This document shows, piece after piece, positions 1 to 9,175 of a DNA stretch of 64,000 nt (the first letter of the stretch is position 1; each line of letters starts with the position of its first letter). Both the position numbers and the translations under genes were made by a program. The notes under the pieces were generated by a model. That model did not search any database. It worked only from the letters and a program-made list of their open reading frames with translations, and was not told where the DNA came from. Source of the DNA: Allobosea thiooxidans. GTDB taxonomy: Bacteria > Pseudomonadota > Alphaproteobacteria > Rhizobiales > Beijerinckiaceae. Location of the stretch: assembly GCF_900168195.1 (NCBI RefSeq), contig NZ_FUYX01000003.1, positions 62,001 to 126,000 on the forward strand. The letters are read 5' to 3'.

Positions 1-1
1 C

Positions 2-163
2 TCCTATGTGCTGCAGCCCTACCAGCTGGTGAAGGACCTGCGCACCGGCGTGAGCTCGACGGCGCCGTCCGACGTGCTCGACGGCGATCTCGACCCGTTC
101 ATGGAGGCGTCGCTGGCCCAGCGCGTCTACGGGACGGAGGTCGAGGTCGAGGATATCGACTGA
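2..163 (+). CDS. prfB: Peptide chain release factor 2, C-terminal end (partial)
   Basis: Only the last 53 codons are present; the rest lies upstream of the window. The visible end contains [15 protein letters not shown] and [16 protein letters not shown], the conserved tail of class I release factor RF2, which recognises UGA and UAA stop codons and triggers peptide release on the ribosome. The GGQ loop, the SPF motif and the programmed frameshift region lie outside the window and cannot be checked. The gene ends in TGA and is followed 17 bases later by a strong hairpin terminator shared with the convergent peptidase gene. Confidence 0.93.
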   Translation, partial: SYVLQPYQLVKDLRTGVSSTAPSDVLDGDLDPFMEASLAQRVYGTEVEVEDID

Positions 164-180
164 GCGAGCCGCTCGTTCCA

Positions 181-217
181 AACAAAAAAGCCGCGCATTC
201 CGCGCGGCTTTTTTGTT
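181..217. terminator. Bidirectional intrinsic terminator between prfB and the M23 peptidase gene
   Basis: A perfect inverted repeat with 16-base arms (181-196 and 202-217) and a 5-base loop. The core is GCCGCGC/GCGCGGC, flanked by A6 on the left and T6 on the right, so a hairpin with a U-tract forms in both directions. It sits exactly between the two convergent stop codons. Confidence 0.92.
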
Positions 218-229
218 GTGGCTGGAGGC

Positions 230-1570
230 TCAGAGAGAGCTGGCGAGGAGCTTGCCGCCGGCACGCAGGAAACGCGTCGGGTCGACGGGCTCGTCGTTGA
301 TGCGGGTCTCGTAATGCAGGTGAGGGCCGGTCGAGCGGCCGGTCGAGCCGACCCGTCCGACGACGGTGCCGGTCTTGACGATCTGGCCGACCGAGACGGA
401 GATCGCCGACATGTGGGCGTAGCGCGTTGTCAGCCCGTTGGCGTGCTCGACCTCGACCATGTTGCCGTAACCGCCATTGTACTCCGCGACCACGACCTTG
501 CCCGGGGCGGTGGCCATGATCGATGAACCGGTCTCGGCCCGGAAATCGACGCCCGTATGCATCGCCAGCCCGCGGGTGAAGGGGTCGGTGCGGTAACCGA
601 AATTCGAGGTGAAGTCGTGGTCGCCCGCCATCGGCCGGGCCACGGGCAGCTGGCCGATCACGGCCTGCAGGCGCATCACCGAGGCGGCGCGCGGCTGCAG
701 CGCTGCAAGGGTGGCGGCAAAGGGGCCGTCGGAGGCGTCGAGCTTGACCGGCACCAGCGGCCCGCCCATCCCGCCGGCGATGTTCGCCGCGGCGAGGCGC
801 TCGGCGTCGAGGCCGGTTTCGGCGAGCGCGCTCCGCAGCCGCTTCTGGGTCACGACCAGGGATTCGTCCATGTCCTTCAGCGCGGCGATCTGGGCGTCTT
901 CCGTGCCGGCCATGGCCTGGTCGAGTCTGCTCAACGCCGCCTCGACGCGCTTGGCCGGCGGCTCGGCCGGAGCCTGGCCGGACTGCCAGCCTTCGGCGGA
1001 ACCGGCCTCGGCGCCCCGCAGCGGCGGCGCCTCGGGCGCCGGCGTCGGCTTGCCGGGCATGATCGGCGCGAAGCTGGTCACGCCCGAAGCGCGGACCGGT
1101 TCGCCGGCCTTGATCACCCGGGTGCGCAGCGGCAGCTTCGCCGCCGGCAGGAGGCCGTTCGACTGGAGCGTGTCGGTCAGGGCGGCGACGAGGGACTGGC
1201 GCGATTCGAGCTCGGCCTGGCGGGTGGCGAGCTCATCGACGCGGGACTCGACGCCATCCTGGTCGAGCAGTGCGCGGCTGGCGTAGCGGTCGATATCGGC
1301 GCGCAGCGCGGCGATGCGGTCCTCATAGGCGTATTGCCGGGTCGTCTCCCGGCTGATCATCCGGGCGGCCAGGTCGTCGCGGCTGAGGATGTACCATCCG
1401 GCGGCGCCGCTGCAGGCGGTGCTGAGGGCCAGCCATGCCAGGCCGGCCAGCAGGGTCGAGCGGCGGATCGTGTAGGTCCTGTGGGTGACCAGGCCGACGG
1501 TCGAAAGGGCGGGGGCGGGGGGAGACTGATGCATACGCGGAACCGGAAAGAACGCTGCCGATGCCGTCAT
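230..1570 (-). CDS. Membrane-anchored M23 family metallopeptidase
   Basis: A 446-residue protein with a short cytoplasmic N-terminus, one membrane segment (about residues 39-62), a coiled-coil-like region rich in Arg, Ala and Glu (about 65-135), a Pro/Ala-rich linker, and a C-terminal LytM/M23 domain (about 320-435). The zinc-site motifs are intact: HTGVD (His338, Asp342), YAH (His386) and HLH (417-419), so it should be an active peptidoglycan endopeptidase facing the periplasm rather than a degenerate EnvC/NlpD-type activator. No convincing ribosome binding site precedes ATG 1570 or the alternative ATG at 1534. It lies 43 bases downstream of the peroxiredoxin gene on the same strand and may be cotranscribed with it. 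Confidence 0.85.
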   Translation of the reverse strand: MTASAAFFPVPRMHQSPPAPALSTVGLVTHRTYTIRRSTLLAGLAWLALSTACSGAAGWYILSRDDLAARMISRETTRQYAYEDRIAALRADIDRYASRALLDQDGVESRVDELATRQAELESRQSLVAALTDTLQSNGLLPAAKLPLRTRVIKAGEPVRASGVTSFAPIMPGKPTPAPEAPPLRGAEAGSAEGWQSGQAPAEPPAKRVEAALSRLDQAMAGTEDAQIAALKDMDESLVVTQKRLRSALAETGLDAERLAAANIAGGMGGPLVPVKLDASDGPFAATLAALQPRAASVMRLQAVIGQLPVARPMAGDHDFTSNFGYRTDPFTRGLAMHTGVDFRAETGSSIMATAPGKVVVAEYNGGYGNMVEVEHANGLTTRYAHMSAISVSVGQIVKTGTVVGRVGSTGRSTGPHLHYETRINDEPVDPTRFLRAGGKLLASSL

Positions 1571-1613
1571 TAGGAAGTATTAGGGTTAATCTTTCGCAAA
1601 TCCCGCCGCCGGA

Positions 1614-2078
1614 TCAGAGGGCGCGCGCCGCGGCGAGCACCTCCTCGGCATGGCCCTCGACCTTGACCTTGCGCCAGATGCGGGCCAGCCGGCCCTCGGC
1701 GTCGATCAGGAAGGTCGAACGCTCGATACCCATATAGCTGCGGCCATACATCTTCTTCTCGACCCAGATGCCGTAGGCGTTGGCGAGGATCTGGGTCTCG
1801 TCGGCGAGCAGCGGGAAGTCCAGCCCGTGCTTGGTCTTGAAATTGGCGTGGCGCTTCACGGAATCCGGGGAGACGCCGATCAGCTCCGTGCCGCAATCGG
1901 CGAATTCGCGGCGCAGGCGGTTGAAGTCGATGGCCTCCTGCGTGCAGGCGGGCGTGTTGTCCTTCGGATAGGCGTAGAGAACCACCTTGCGGCCGCGCAG
2001 AGCCGCGAGGCTCACCTCTCCGCCTCCGTCGCGCGGCAGCGTGAAATCGGGCGCCGGATCACCTTCCTGCAGCAGCAT
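1614..2078 (-). CDS. bcp: Peroxiredoxin of the Bcp/PrxQ type (thioredoxin-dependent thiol peroxidase)
   Basis: A 154-residue thioredoxin-fold peroxidase that reduces hydroperoxides in the cytoplasm. The peroxidatic cysteine is Cys45 in NTPACTQE, the Bcp equivalent of TPGCT. The resolving Cys five residues later, present in many Bcp proteins, is missing here, so it may act as a 1-Cys enzyme or use the Cys in FADCGTE. The start at 2078 was chosen because a good AGGAAGG lies about 8 bases upstream and the domain begins at once (LLQEGDPAPDFTL); the upstream in-frame extension looks non-coding. The M23 peptidase gene follows on the same strand. Confidence 0.9.
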   Translation of the reverse strand: MLLQEGDPAPDFTLPRDGGGEVSLAALRGRKVVLYAYPKDNTPACTQEAIDFNRLRREFADCGTELIGVSPDSVKRHANFKTKHGLDFPLLADETQILANAYGIWVEKKMYGRSYMGIERSTFLIDAEGRLARIWRKVKVEGHAEEVLAAARAL

Positions 2079-2301
2079 CGGCCTTGCCTTCCTTTCGTCG
2101 CCTTCTGGTTGCATGGACCGCGCCATGTCGCAGCTTTGACCGGCCGGAAGGCCGGGGCATGATGCGGCCGGCCGGTTTCGGGATTGCCGAATCGATGTAG
2201 CTGGCCGCATCGACATGCATGCCGTCTCGCGGCGTCGGGGCAAGAGGCGATCGGCCGCAGCTTGCCGTGGCCCGGAGCAGGCCGAAAGGATCACGCCGAT
2301 T

Positions 2302-5300
2302 TTGTCGGATCAGGAAGCCAGGACTGCGACGACGCGGCAGGACGATGCCGCGCGCGCCTGCGAGCTCGACGTGGTCGCGCGTCGCGCCCGGGCCGGGCTC
2401 GCGACCATCTGCGTCGCGGTCTGCGTGGCGGTCCTGGTCCTGGCGGGAGCGGCGGCGACGCTGCTGGTGACCGGCATCATCCCGCTCTCCGGGCTGGAAG
2501 GCCGCATCTCGACGGCGATCGAGGAGCGCCTCGGACCCGATTGGAAGGTCACGGCCGAATCGGCCGAGCTCGGCCGGATCGACGGCCATTCCCAGCTCAG
2601 GGTCAGGCAGGTCTCGTTTCGCCACGCCAGCGGCGCCGTCATCCGCGCGCCGGAAGCCGTCCTCGGCTACGAGCCGCTGGCGCTGCTGAAGGGCGACATC
2701 CGGCTCGTCTCGGTCGATCTGCGCGGCGTCAATGTCCGGCTCGGCGTGAGCAAGGACGGCGCCCTCGTCGTCAATGCCGATTCGGCTCCGGCGGAAACGC
2801 CGCCGCCGCCGACCCTGCCCGATACGGGGCAATGGAGCGCCTTCACCGGCATCATGGGCGCGATTTCGGTGCTGGCGCGGGGCGACGGATTGCTCGGCTC
2901 GCTCGACACCGCGGGCATGAACGGCGCGCGGCTCGCGTTGGTCGACCCGGAAGGGCGCCTGAAGGCCGGGCTGGAGGATGTCGAGATCCGGCTGAGCCGC
3001 ACCGGCGAGCGCGGCACCCGCCTGACCATGAAGGGACGGACCGGGCAGCGCTGGAAGGAGATCGCCGTCGACCTCTCGACGGAAGCTGACGGGACCCAGC
3101 GGGCCGACATCGACATCCTGCGCTTCGAGCCGGCGGAAGCGGTCGCACTGGCCTTCGGGACCGGCGGCCTGGTCATCGAAGGCATGCCGTTGCAGGGCAA
3201 GGCGACGCTTCGCCAGGGGCCGGACGGCAGCAAGTCGATCACCGCACGCATCGACGTCCGGGGCGGCACGGTGAAGTTTCCGGAAAGCCCGGTCCCGCCG
3301 CTGACGCTCGACTCCGCCCAGTTCGAGCTGGCGAGCGGCGCCAATCTCTCCGAGATGAACATCCTCCGGGCCGAGATCAACGCCGGAGCGACGCAGATGC
3401 GCGCGACCGGGTCGTTGCGCGAGGAGAACGGCGCCTGGCGCCTGGCGCTCGACGCGGGCGGGCAGCTCGCGGGGCTGGATGCCGACCCGCCGATCAAGAT
3501 CGACGAGCTCAAGGCGGCGCTGACGATCGATGCCGCCAAGGCGGCGGTGAGCGTCGACCAGGTGACGATTCGCGGGCCGGCCGCGTCCGTCGACATGACG
3601 GCCTTCGTCCAGCGTGTCGGGGCGTCGCCGCTGCAGCGCTTCGCGATCAAGGCGGCGGATTCGGATGTACGCGCGCTGCTGGCGATCTGGCCCGGCTTCA
3701 CCTCGCCCGAGGTGCACGGCACGCTGCGGCGCCAGCTCGTCGCCGGGCGGATGAAATCGCTCACGGTCGATCTCGACCTGCCGGCCGAGGATCATGCGCG
3801 GCTGCTGAAGCACCAGGGCATGCCCGACGGGGCGCTCTCCGTCGTGATCGACGCCGACCACGTGCGCTATCTGCCCGATCCGGGCCTGCCGCCTCTGGCC
3901 GATGCGACCGTCACCGGCAAGGTGAGCGGCCGGACGGTGCAGCTGTCCATCGAGAAGGCGACGGCCGAGCTCGGCAATGAGCGCCAGCTCCAGCTGAGCG
4001 AGGGCAGCTTCGCGATGGCGGATTTCTGGGCGCATCGGGCGCCCGTCCGCATCGACTTTCGCCAGCGCGGGCCGATGGATGCGCTGGCGGCGCTGTTCGC
4101 CTTTCCGGCGCTGAAGGATTTCAACTCCGGGCAGATCAACCCGGCGGAGATCAAGGGCGCGAGCGACCTCAAGGTCAGCCTCGGCCTGCCGCTCGCCGAT
4201 GATCTGCAGACGGACGAGATCAGCGTCACGGCCGCCGGGACGCTGTCGAATGTCAGCTCCGACACGCTCCTGGGCACGGAGAAGCTCGAAGGCGGCAGCT
4301 TCGCGGTGAATGTCGACCGCAACGGCCTGTCGCTCCGGGGCGAGGCCCGGGTCGGCGGCGACAAGGGGCAGATCGAGCTCAAGCAGAATGCCAAGGGGCA
4401 GGGCGAGGCGAGCCTGCAGCTCTCCCTGGATGCGGCCGCCCGCCAGCGGCGCGGATTCGGCGCCGATACGGGGATCACCGGCACGATCCCGGTCAAGGTC
4501 ACCAAGCCGCTCGGCAAGGGCGCCGATGCGGCGCCGCGGGTCGAGATCGACCTCGCCAAGGTCGCGCTCGACGGCGTCGTTCCCGGCCTCGTCAAGCCGG
4601 CGGGGCGCCCCGGCAAGGTGACCTTCGCCTATGTCGCCGATCCCGACGGACCCGAGCTCGAAGACTTCTCGCTCGAGGCCGGCTCGGCCCTGATGAAGGG
4701 GCGGCTCGAGCTGAACCGCCAGAACGGGCTCGAGATCGCGAGCTTCTCGCAGTTCAGGTTGTCACCGGGCGACAATCTCAAGGTCGATGTCCGCAAGGAT
4801 GGCGGCGTGCTGAAGCTGACCGTGCGTGGCGCGGTCGCGGATCTCAGGCCCTTCATCAAGGATCTGCAGGGTGCGGGGCCGGCCGGGAAGGGCGAGCGCA
4901 CCGGTGGGAAGGGCGGCGATTACGACGTCGATCTCGACGTGCCGATCCTGACCGGTTTCAACAACGAGGCGGTCACCAGCGGGACGCTCAAGCTCGCCAA
5001 GCGCGGTGGCGAGCTGCGCACCGCGAACTTCAAGGGGCGGATCGGCAAGGCCGACGTCACGGCCCGGCAGGGGCAGGGCGGGCAGCTCGTCGTGCAGTCC
5101 GAGAACGGCGGCTCGCTGCTGCGCTTCCTCGATCTCTACAACCGGGCGCATGGCGGCGACCTGGTGCTGACCATGGGGGGCGGCGAGCGGCAGAGCGGCG
5201 ACCTGCTCTTCCGGAACTTCATGGTTCGCGACGAGCCGGCGCTGCGCCGGGTGGTCGGCGCGCAATCGGCCAGCGCCTTCTCGGCCGACCGGGGCGGCGA

Positions 5301-5721
5301 CCAGCGCATCGACACCAGCGAAGTCGCCTTCACCAAGCTCAAGGCCGAGTTCACGCGCTCGGCCAACCGGCTCGACGTTTCCGAGATGGTGATCTGGGGC
5401 CAGCAGATCGGCTTCAGCTTGCAGGGCCATGTCGATTATGGCCGCGACCGGGTCGATATCGGCGGCACCTTCGTGCCGGGCTACGCCTTCAACAACGCCT
5501 TCGCTCAGGTGCCGGTGGTGGGCACGCTGCTCGGCGGCGGCAGCCAGTATGGCGGCCTGTTCGCGGTGAATTTCAGGATCTCCGGTCCGGCGAGCGCGCC
5601 GACCATGACGATCAACCCGCTCTCGGCCATCGCGCCCGGCATCCTGCGCCGCTTCGTCGACCCGATGGGCGGCGCGCCGGCGCAGCGCCCGGTCCAGCCG
5701 GGCCAGGCGCCGCCGCGCTGA
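2302..5721 (+). CDS. AsmA-like / DUF3971 inner-membrane-anchored large protein
   Basis: About 1139 residues, with one N-terminal membrane segment (about 32-57) and a long periplasmic body rich in beta-strand-like repeats. The end, VDIGGTFVPGYAFNNAF followed by VPVVGTLLGGG, is typical of the AsmA-like C-terminal domain seen in YhdP/TamB-type proteins. Such proteins form groove-shaped bridges thought to move phospholipid between inner and outer membranes or to affect outer-membrane assembly; that role is inferred from the family. Start: TTG at 2302 has AAAGGA 11 bases upstream. An ATG at 2215 would add 29 Arg/Ala-rich residues that look non-coding. The stop lies only 15 bases from the convergent tyrS stop. 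Confidence 0.82.
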   Translation: MSDQEARTATTRQDDAARACELDVVARRARAGLATICVAVCVAVLVLAGAAATLLVTGIIPLSGLEGRISTAIEERLGPDWKVTAESAELGRIDGHSQLRVRQVSFRHASGAVIRAPEAVLGYEPLALLKGDIRLVSVDLRGVNVRLGVSKDGALVVNADSAPAETPPPPTLPDTGQWSAFTGIMGAISVLARGDGLLGSLDTAGMNGARLALVDPEGRLKAGLEDVEIRLSRTGERGTRLTMKGRTGQRWKEIAVDLSTEADGTQRADIDILRFEPAEAVALAFGTGGLVIEGMPLQGKATLRQGPDGSKSITARIDVRGGTVKFPESPVPPLTLDSAQFELASGANLSEMNILRAEINAGATQMRATGSLREENGAWRLALDAGGQLAGLDADPPIKIDELKAALTIDAAKAAVSVDQVTIRGPAASVDMTAFVQRVGASPLQRFAIKAADSDVRALLAIWPGFTSPEVHGTLRRQLVAGRMKSLTVDLDLPAEDHARLLKHQGMPDGALSVVIDADHVRYLPDPGLPPLADATVTGKVSGRTVQLSIEKATAELGNERQLQLSEGSFAMADFWAHRAPVRIDFRQRGPMDALAALFAFPALKDFNSGQINPAEIKGASDLKVSLGLPLADDLQTDEISVTAAGTLSNVSSDTLLGTEKLEGGSFAVNVDRNGLSLRGEARVGGDKGQIELKQNAKGQGEASLQLSLDAAARQRRGFGADTGITGTIPVKVTKPLGKGADAAPRVEIDLAKVALDGVVPGLVKPAGRPGKVTFAYVADPDGPELEDFSLEAGSALMKGRLELNRQNGLEIASFSQFRLSPGDNLKVDVRKDGGVLKLTVRGAVADLRPFIKDLQGAGPAGKGERTGGKGGDYDVDLDVPILTGFNNEAVTSGTLKLAKRGGELRTANFKGRIGKADVTARQGQGGQLVVQSENGGSLLRFLDLYNRAHGGDLVLTMGGGERQSGDLLFRNFMVRDEPALRRVVGAQSASAFSADRGGDQRIDTSEVAFTKLKAEFTRSANRLDVSEMVIWGQQIGFSLQGHVDYGRDRVDIGGTFVPGYAFNNAFAQVPVVGTLLGGGSQYGGLFAVNFRISGPASAPTMTINPLSAIAPGILRRFVDPMGGAPAQRPVQPGQAPPR

Positions 5722-5736
5722 GCGATCGGCCGCGGC

Positions 5737-6981
5737 TTATTCCGGCCGCAGCAGGATATGCTTCTTCTTGCCGAAGGAGAGCTTGATCGCGCCGTCCGAG
5801 GACAGGTCGGCGAGGCCGAGCGTCGCGCGCTCGTCGGTCACCACCGCATCGTTGACGCGCAGGCCGCCGGCCTTGACCTGGCGCCGCGCCTCGCCGGTCG
5901 AGGGCACCAGCCCCGCCTTGACGAAGGCGGTGAGCACGCCGAGGCCGGGCTCGATCTCGCCGCGGGCGATGGCGACGCTCGGCAGGTCGGCGGCAAGTGC
6001 GCCTTCCTCGAAGGTCTTGCGGGCCGTCTCGGCCGCAGCCTCGGCCGCGGCGCGGCCGTGGAGCAGGGCGGTGACCTCGGTGGCGAGCACCTTCTTGGCC
6101 TCGTTGATCTCGGCGCCGCCGAGGGCGGCGAGCTTCGCGATCTCGGTGAGCGGCAGCTTGGTGAAGAGCTTCAGGAAGCGCTCGACATCGGCGTCCTCGG
6201 TGTTGCGCCAGTACTGCCAGAACTCGAAGACCGGCAGCAGCGCCTCGTCGAGCCAGACGGCGCCCGAGGCGGTCTTGCCCATCTTGGCGCCGGAGGCGGT
6301 GGTCAGCAGCGGCGAGGTCAGCGCGAAGAGCTGGACGCCCTCCATGCGGTGGCCGAGATCGATGCCGTTGATGATGTTGCCCCACTGGTCGGAGCCGCCC
6401 ATCTGCAGCGTGCAGCCGGTGCGCTTGTAGAGCTCGACGAAGTCGTAGGCCTGGAGGATCATGTAATTGAACTCGAGGAACGACAGCGACTGCTCGCGGT
6501 CGAGCCTGAGCTTCACGCTGTCGAAGGACAGCATGCGGTTGACCGAGAAGTGCCGGCCGACGTCGCGCAGGAATTCCAGGTAGTTGAGGCCGAGCAGCCA
6601 GTCGGCATTGTTCATCATCCGGGCCGCGCCCGAGAAGTCGAGATAGCGCGAGAAGACGCCGCGGATGCCCTTGAGATTCTGCTCGATCGTCTCCGGCGTC
6701 AGCAGCTTGCGCGCCTCGTCCTTGAAGGAGGGGTCGCCGACCATGGTGGTGCCGCCGCCCATCAGCGCGATCGGCTTGTGACCGGTCTCCTGCATCCAGT
6801 GCAGCATCATGATCTGCATCAGATGGCCGACATGCAGCGAGGTCGCCGTCGCGTCGTAGCCGATATAGGCCGTGACGGGGCCCTTCACCGCGGCGGCGTC
6901 CAGGCCCTCGGGGTCGGAGATCTGATGGATGAAACCGCGCTCGTCGAGCGTGCGCAGGAAGTCTGATTTGAAGGCGGCCAT
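5737..6981 (-). CDS. tyrS: Tyrosyl-tRNA synthetase
   Basis: A 414-residue class I aminoacyl-tRNA synthetase that charges tRNA-Tyr. The class I signature is HVGH (50-53, the HIGH equivalent) and the KMSKS-type loop is KMGKT (233-237), a normal variant for bacterial Tyr[14 protein letters not shown] (191-202) belongs to the tyrosine/ATP pocket. The C-terminal 70 or so residues, with [15 protein letters not shown], form the S4-like RNA-binding domain of the TyrRS type. Length and order are standard. It stands alone, convergent with the AsmA-like gene. No T-box-like leader is seen in the short upstream region. Confidence 0.96.
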   Translation of the reverse strand: MAAFKSDFLRTLDERGFIHQISDPEGLDAAAVKGPVTAYIGYDATATSLHVGHLMQIMMLHWMQETGHKPIALMGGGTTMVGDPSFKDEARKLLTPETIEQNLKGIRGVFSRYLDFSGAARMMNNADWLLGLNYLEFLRDVGRHFSVNRMLSFDSVKLRLDREQSLSFLEFNYMILQAYDFVELYKRTGCTLQMGGSDQWGNIINGIDLGHRMEGVQLFALTSPLLTTASGAKMGKTASGAVWLDEALLPVFEFWQYWRNTEDADVERFLKLFTKLPLTEIAKLAALGGAEINEAKKVLATEVTALLHGRAAAEAAAETARKTFEEGALAADLPSVAIARGEIEPGLGVLTAFVKAGLVPSTGEARRQVKAGGLRVNDAVVTDERATLGLADLSSDGAIKLSFGKKKHILLRPE

Positions 6982-7018
6982 GGCGGATCGATCTGGAAAG
7001 AATGCGTCCGCCGTCGTC

Positions 7019-7065
7019 TAGAGCATGTTCCGCCAAAGTGGAAACCGCTTTTGCGACAAAAGCGG
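7019..7065. repeat. REP-like palindromic element
   Basis: Starts with TAGAGCATGTTCCG, resembling the GAGCATG opening of REP-type intergenic repeats common in Rhizobiales. It ends in a perfect 9-base hairpin, CCGCTTTTG / CAAAAGCGG (7045-7053 and 7057-7065, loop CGA). It fills the gap between tyrS and the DUF1127 gene and could also stop transcription of the latter, although the U-tract is poor. Family membership is judged by eye only. Confidence 0.5.
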
Positions 7066-7073
7066 CGCCGGGC

Positions 7074-7301
7074 TCATCCGGGAATGGGATTGAGCCAGAT
7101 CCCGGCCGGGTCGTGCCGGCGTGGGGGATCGACGGCGTCGCGCGAGAGGCCGAGATCGCAGAGCGCGCGACCGTCCAGCATCGCGAGGCGGCGCTGCGCC
7201 CGGGCCGTCGCCGCATGGCGCTGCCAGAGCACCAGCCAGCCGTGCAGGATGGAAGCGCCGCCCCGGGGGGCGAGCGGTGCGGTTTGCGTAAGGCAGGTCA
7301 T
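7074..7301 (-). CDS. DUF1127 small protein
   Basis: A 75-residue protein. The C-terminal half has the DUF1127 (YjiS-like) pattern: an amphipathic Arg-rich helix (LVLWQRHAATARAQRRL) followed by AMLDGRALCDLGLSRDAV. Family members are small Arg-rich proteins; some in Agrobacterium and Brucella affect RNA turnover or phosphate and polyamine physiology, but the role here is unknown. The start at 7301 has GAGG about 9 bases upstream, and a longer in-frame start at 7379 has no support. The gene is divergent from a LysR regulator with a LysR-type box between them, so it is the likely regulatory target. Confidence 0.8.
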   Translation of the reverse strand: MTCLTQTAPLAPRGGASILHGWLVLWQRHAATARAQRRLAMLDGRALCDLGLSRDAVDPPRRHDPAGIWLNPIPG

Positions 7302-7399
7302 GATCCGATCCTCGGAGGGGCGGGCGATCGCGCCCGTCGATGTGGGATGGAATCTGAGCCAGATCGGGCAGGGCGACAAAGCGGAAGATTGTCATCTGC

Positions 7400-7416
7400 C
7401 ATAAAGAGAGCTTATG
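7400..7416. promoter_or_regulatory. Candidate LysR-type operator in the divergent DUF1127/lysR region
   Basis: Palindrome CATAA-N7-TTATG; its inner ATAA-N7-TTAT fits the classic T-N11-A LysR box. It is centred about 16 bases before the lysR ATG and about 107 bases before the DUF1127 ATG. That suits autorepression of the regulator plus control of its divergent neighbour. Seen by eye only. Confidence 0.5.
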
Positions 7417-7423
7417 CTTACGC

Positions 7424-8377
7424 ATGCCCCCGCATCCGCCGCCGCCCAGGCTGCCGCCCCTTGCCGCGGTCCGTGTCTTCGAGGCGGCCGCGCGCCACCA
7501 GAACTTCACCCGCGCCGCCGAGGAGCTCGGCATGACGCAGGCGGCGGTGAGCTATCAGATCCGGCTCCTGGAGGACCGCGTCGGCGCGGCCTTGTTCATA
7601 CGCCAGCCGCGCCAGGTCGTGCTGACGGCGATCGGCCAGCGGCTCGCCGGGCCGGTGGCAAAGGCGCTTGCCGATATCGGGACGGTGTTTCGCGACATCT
7701 GCGAGCAGAGCCAGACGGTCCTGACGATCTCCTCGCTGCAGACGATGGCGATCACCTGGCTGTCGCCGCGCCTTGCCCAGTTCCAGATCGAGAACCCGCA
7801 ATTCGAGGTGCGGGTCGGCACTTCGGAGCATCTGGTCGATTTCGCCACGGAATCGGTCGACCTCGCCCTACGCTACGGGCTGGGCGAATGGCCGGGGCTG
7901 GTGGCGGACAAATTGTTCAGCTGCCATTTCGCGCCGCTGTGCTCGCCGGAGCTGCGCGAGCGGCTGCAACTGCGCCGCCCCGAAGACCTGCTCAACGCGC
8001 CGCTGCTCAGCCCGGCGGACGATTTCTGGAAGGTCTGGTTCGCCGATGTCGGCATCGATGCGCCGAAGCTCGGCGGGCGGTCGACGATGGCCCTGCAGAT
8101 GCAGGCCATGAACATTCAGGCGGCCTTGCGCGGGCACGGCGTCGCGATGGCCGTGCCGGAGCTCTTCGCCTACGACATCGCGGCCGGGCGGCTGGTCTTC
8201 GCGGTCGAGCACGCAGTCCCCGACGAGCGCGCCTATTGGATCGTCTATCCGCAGGAACGCCAGCGCGAGCGCAAGATCAGGCTGTTCCGCGACTGGGCCC
8301 TGGCCGAGGCCAAGGCCGCCTGCATGAAGCTGCCGGTCATCGACGGAAGCCGGGGGAAGACGGTCCCGGCTTCCTGA
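7424..8377 (+). CDS. LysR-family transcriptional regulator (GcvA-like)
   Basis: A 317-residue regulator. The N-terminal winged helix-turn-helix spans about residues 12-70 (FEAAARHQNFTRAAEELG, then TQAAVSYQIRLLE) and includes the AVS-Q recognition helix of GcvA-type LysR proteins. The effector-binding domain (about 95-305) has VDLALRYGLGEWPGL, the usual pocket segment of the GcvA/AmpR branch. It begins 7 bases after a CATAA-N7-TTATG palindrome and is divergent from the DUF1127 gene. The ligand cannot be deduced. In Brucella and Sinorhizobium, LysR proteins such as VtlR/LsrB control DUF1127 genes; orthology with these is not claimed. Confidence 0.88.
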   Translation: MPPHPPPPRLPPLAAVRVFEAAARHQNFTRAAEELGMTQAAVSYQIRLLEDRVGAALFIRQPRQVVLTAIGQRLAGPVAKALADIGTVFRDICEQSQTVLTISSLQTMAITWLSPRLAQFQIENPQFEVRVGTSEHLVDFATESVDLALRYGLGEWPGLVADKLFSCHFAPLCSPELRERLQLRRPEDLLNAPLLSPADDFWKVWFADVGIDAPKLGGRSTMALQMQAMNIQAALRGHGVAMAVPELFAYDIAAGRLVFAVEHAVPDERAYWIVYPQERQRERKIRLFRDWALAEAKAACMKLPVIDGSRGKTVPAS

Positions 8378-8387
8378 TCGCCTGACC

Positions 8388-9059
8388 TCAGACCTGTTCC
8401 TGCTCGGACTTCAGGATCTCCGGCCCGACTTTCTGGTCGAGATAGACGCCGACCTGCTCCATCAGCTGCTCGACGCGGCCGTCGAAGAAGTGGTTCGCGC
8501 CCTCGACCACGGCGTGCTCGATCTGGATGCCCTTCTGGGTCTTCACCTTCTCGATCACCGCCATGACCTCCTTGACCGGGGCGACGCGGTCCTCCGAGCC
8601 ATGGACGAACAGGCCCGACGACGGGCAGGGCGCCAGGAAGGAGAAGTCGTAGCGGTTCGCCATCGCCGCGATCGAGAGGAAGCCTTCGATCTCCGGGCGG
8701 CGCATCAGCAGCTGCATGCCGATCCAGGCGCCGAAGGAGACGCCCGCGATCCAGCAGCTCTTGGCTTCCGGGTTCAGCGCCTGCATCCAGTCGAGCGCCG
8801 CGGCGGCGTCCGAGAGCTCGCCCGCGCCATGGTCGAAATGCCCCTGGCTGCGGCCGACGCCGCGGAAGTTGAAGCGCAGCGCCGAGAAGCCGCGGTTCAC
8901 GAAGGTGTAAAACAGGTTGTAGACGATCTGGTTGTTCATCGTCCCGCCGAATTGCGGGTGCGGGTGCAGGATGATCGCGAGCGGCGCACCCCGCTTCTTG
9001 GCCGGCTGGTAGCGGCCCTCGATCCGGCCTGCGGGCCCGTTGAAGATAACCTCTGGCAT
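8388..9059 (-). CDS. Alpha/beta hydrolase
   Basis: A 223-residue serine hydrolase fold. The oxyanion region is HPHPQFGGTMNN, the nucleophile elbow GVSFGAW (GxSxG), the acid is likely in HGSEDRVAP and the catalytic His in GANHFF. This matches the short dienelactone-hydrolase-like proteins (COG2945 type) that are often annotated only as hydrolases; the substrate is unknown. The start at 9059 has GGTGAG upstream and the domain begins directly (MPEVIFNGPAGRIEG). The longer frame up to 9203 would run across the Irr-like palindrome and is judged non-coding. Divergent from the suf operon. Confidence 0.85.
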   Translation of the reverse strand: MPEVIFNGPAGRIEGRYQPAKKRGAPLAIILHPHPQFGGTMNNQIVYNLFYTFVNRGFSALRFNFRGVGRSQGHFDHGAGELSDAAAALDWMQALNPEAKSCWIAGVSFGAWIGMQLLMRRPEIEGFLSIAAMANRYDFSFLAPCPSSGLFVHGSEDRVAPVKEVMAVIEKVKTQKGIQIEHAVVEGANHFFDGRVEQLMEQVGVYLDQKVGPEILKSEQEQV

Positions 9060-9175
9060 CGTCTCACCGCTTGCTGCGGCGGCACCGGCGCGGGCGGGCA
9101 GAAAGCAGGCGCATGCCCGCTCGAAACCCGGCCACCCTTGACGGCGCCACCATGCGCGCCCTAGATGAAGAGCGC

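Noticed and set aside
2059..4035. Long open frame (658 codons) antisense to the AsmA-like gene
   Set aside because: Its Arg/Asp/His/Gln-rich composition is typical of an antisense frame in GC-rich DNA. The plus strand codes for a recognisable AsmA-like protein over the same span.
6982..7020. T-box or other leader before tyrS
   Set aside because: The upstream region is too short and shows no specifier or antiterminator structure.
5612..7216. 534-codon minus-strand frame overlapping tyrS in another frame
   Set aside because: tyrS in its own frame has complete class I motifs; this frame is Arg/Ala/Asp-rich with no domain.
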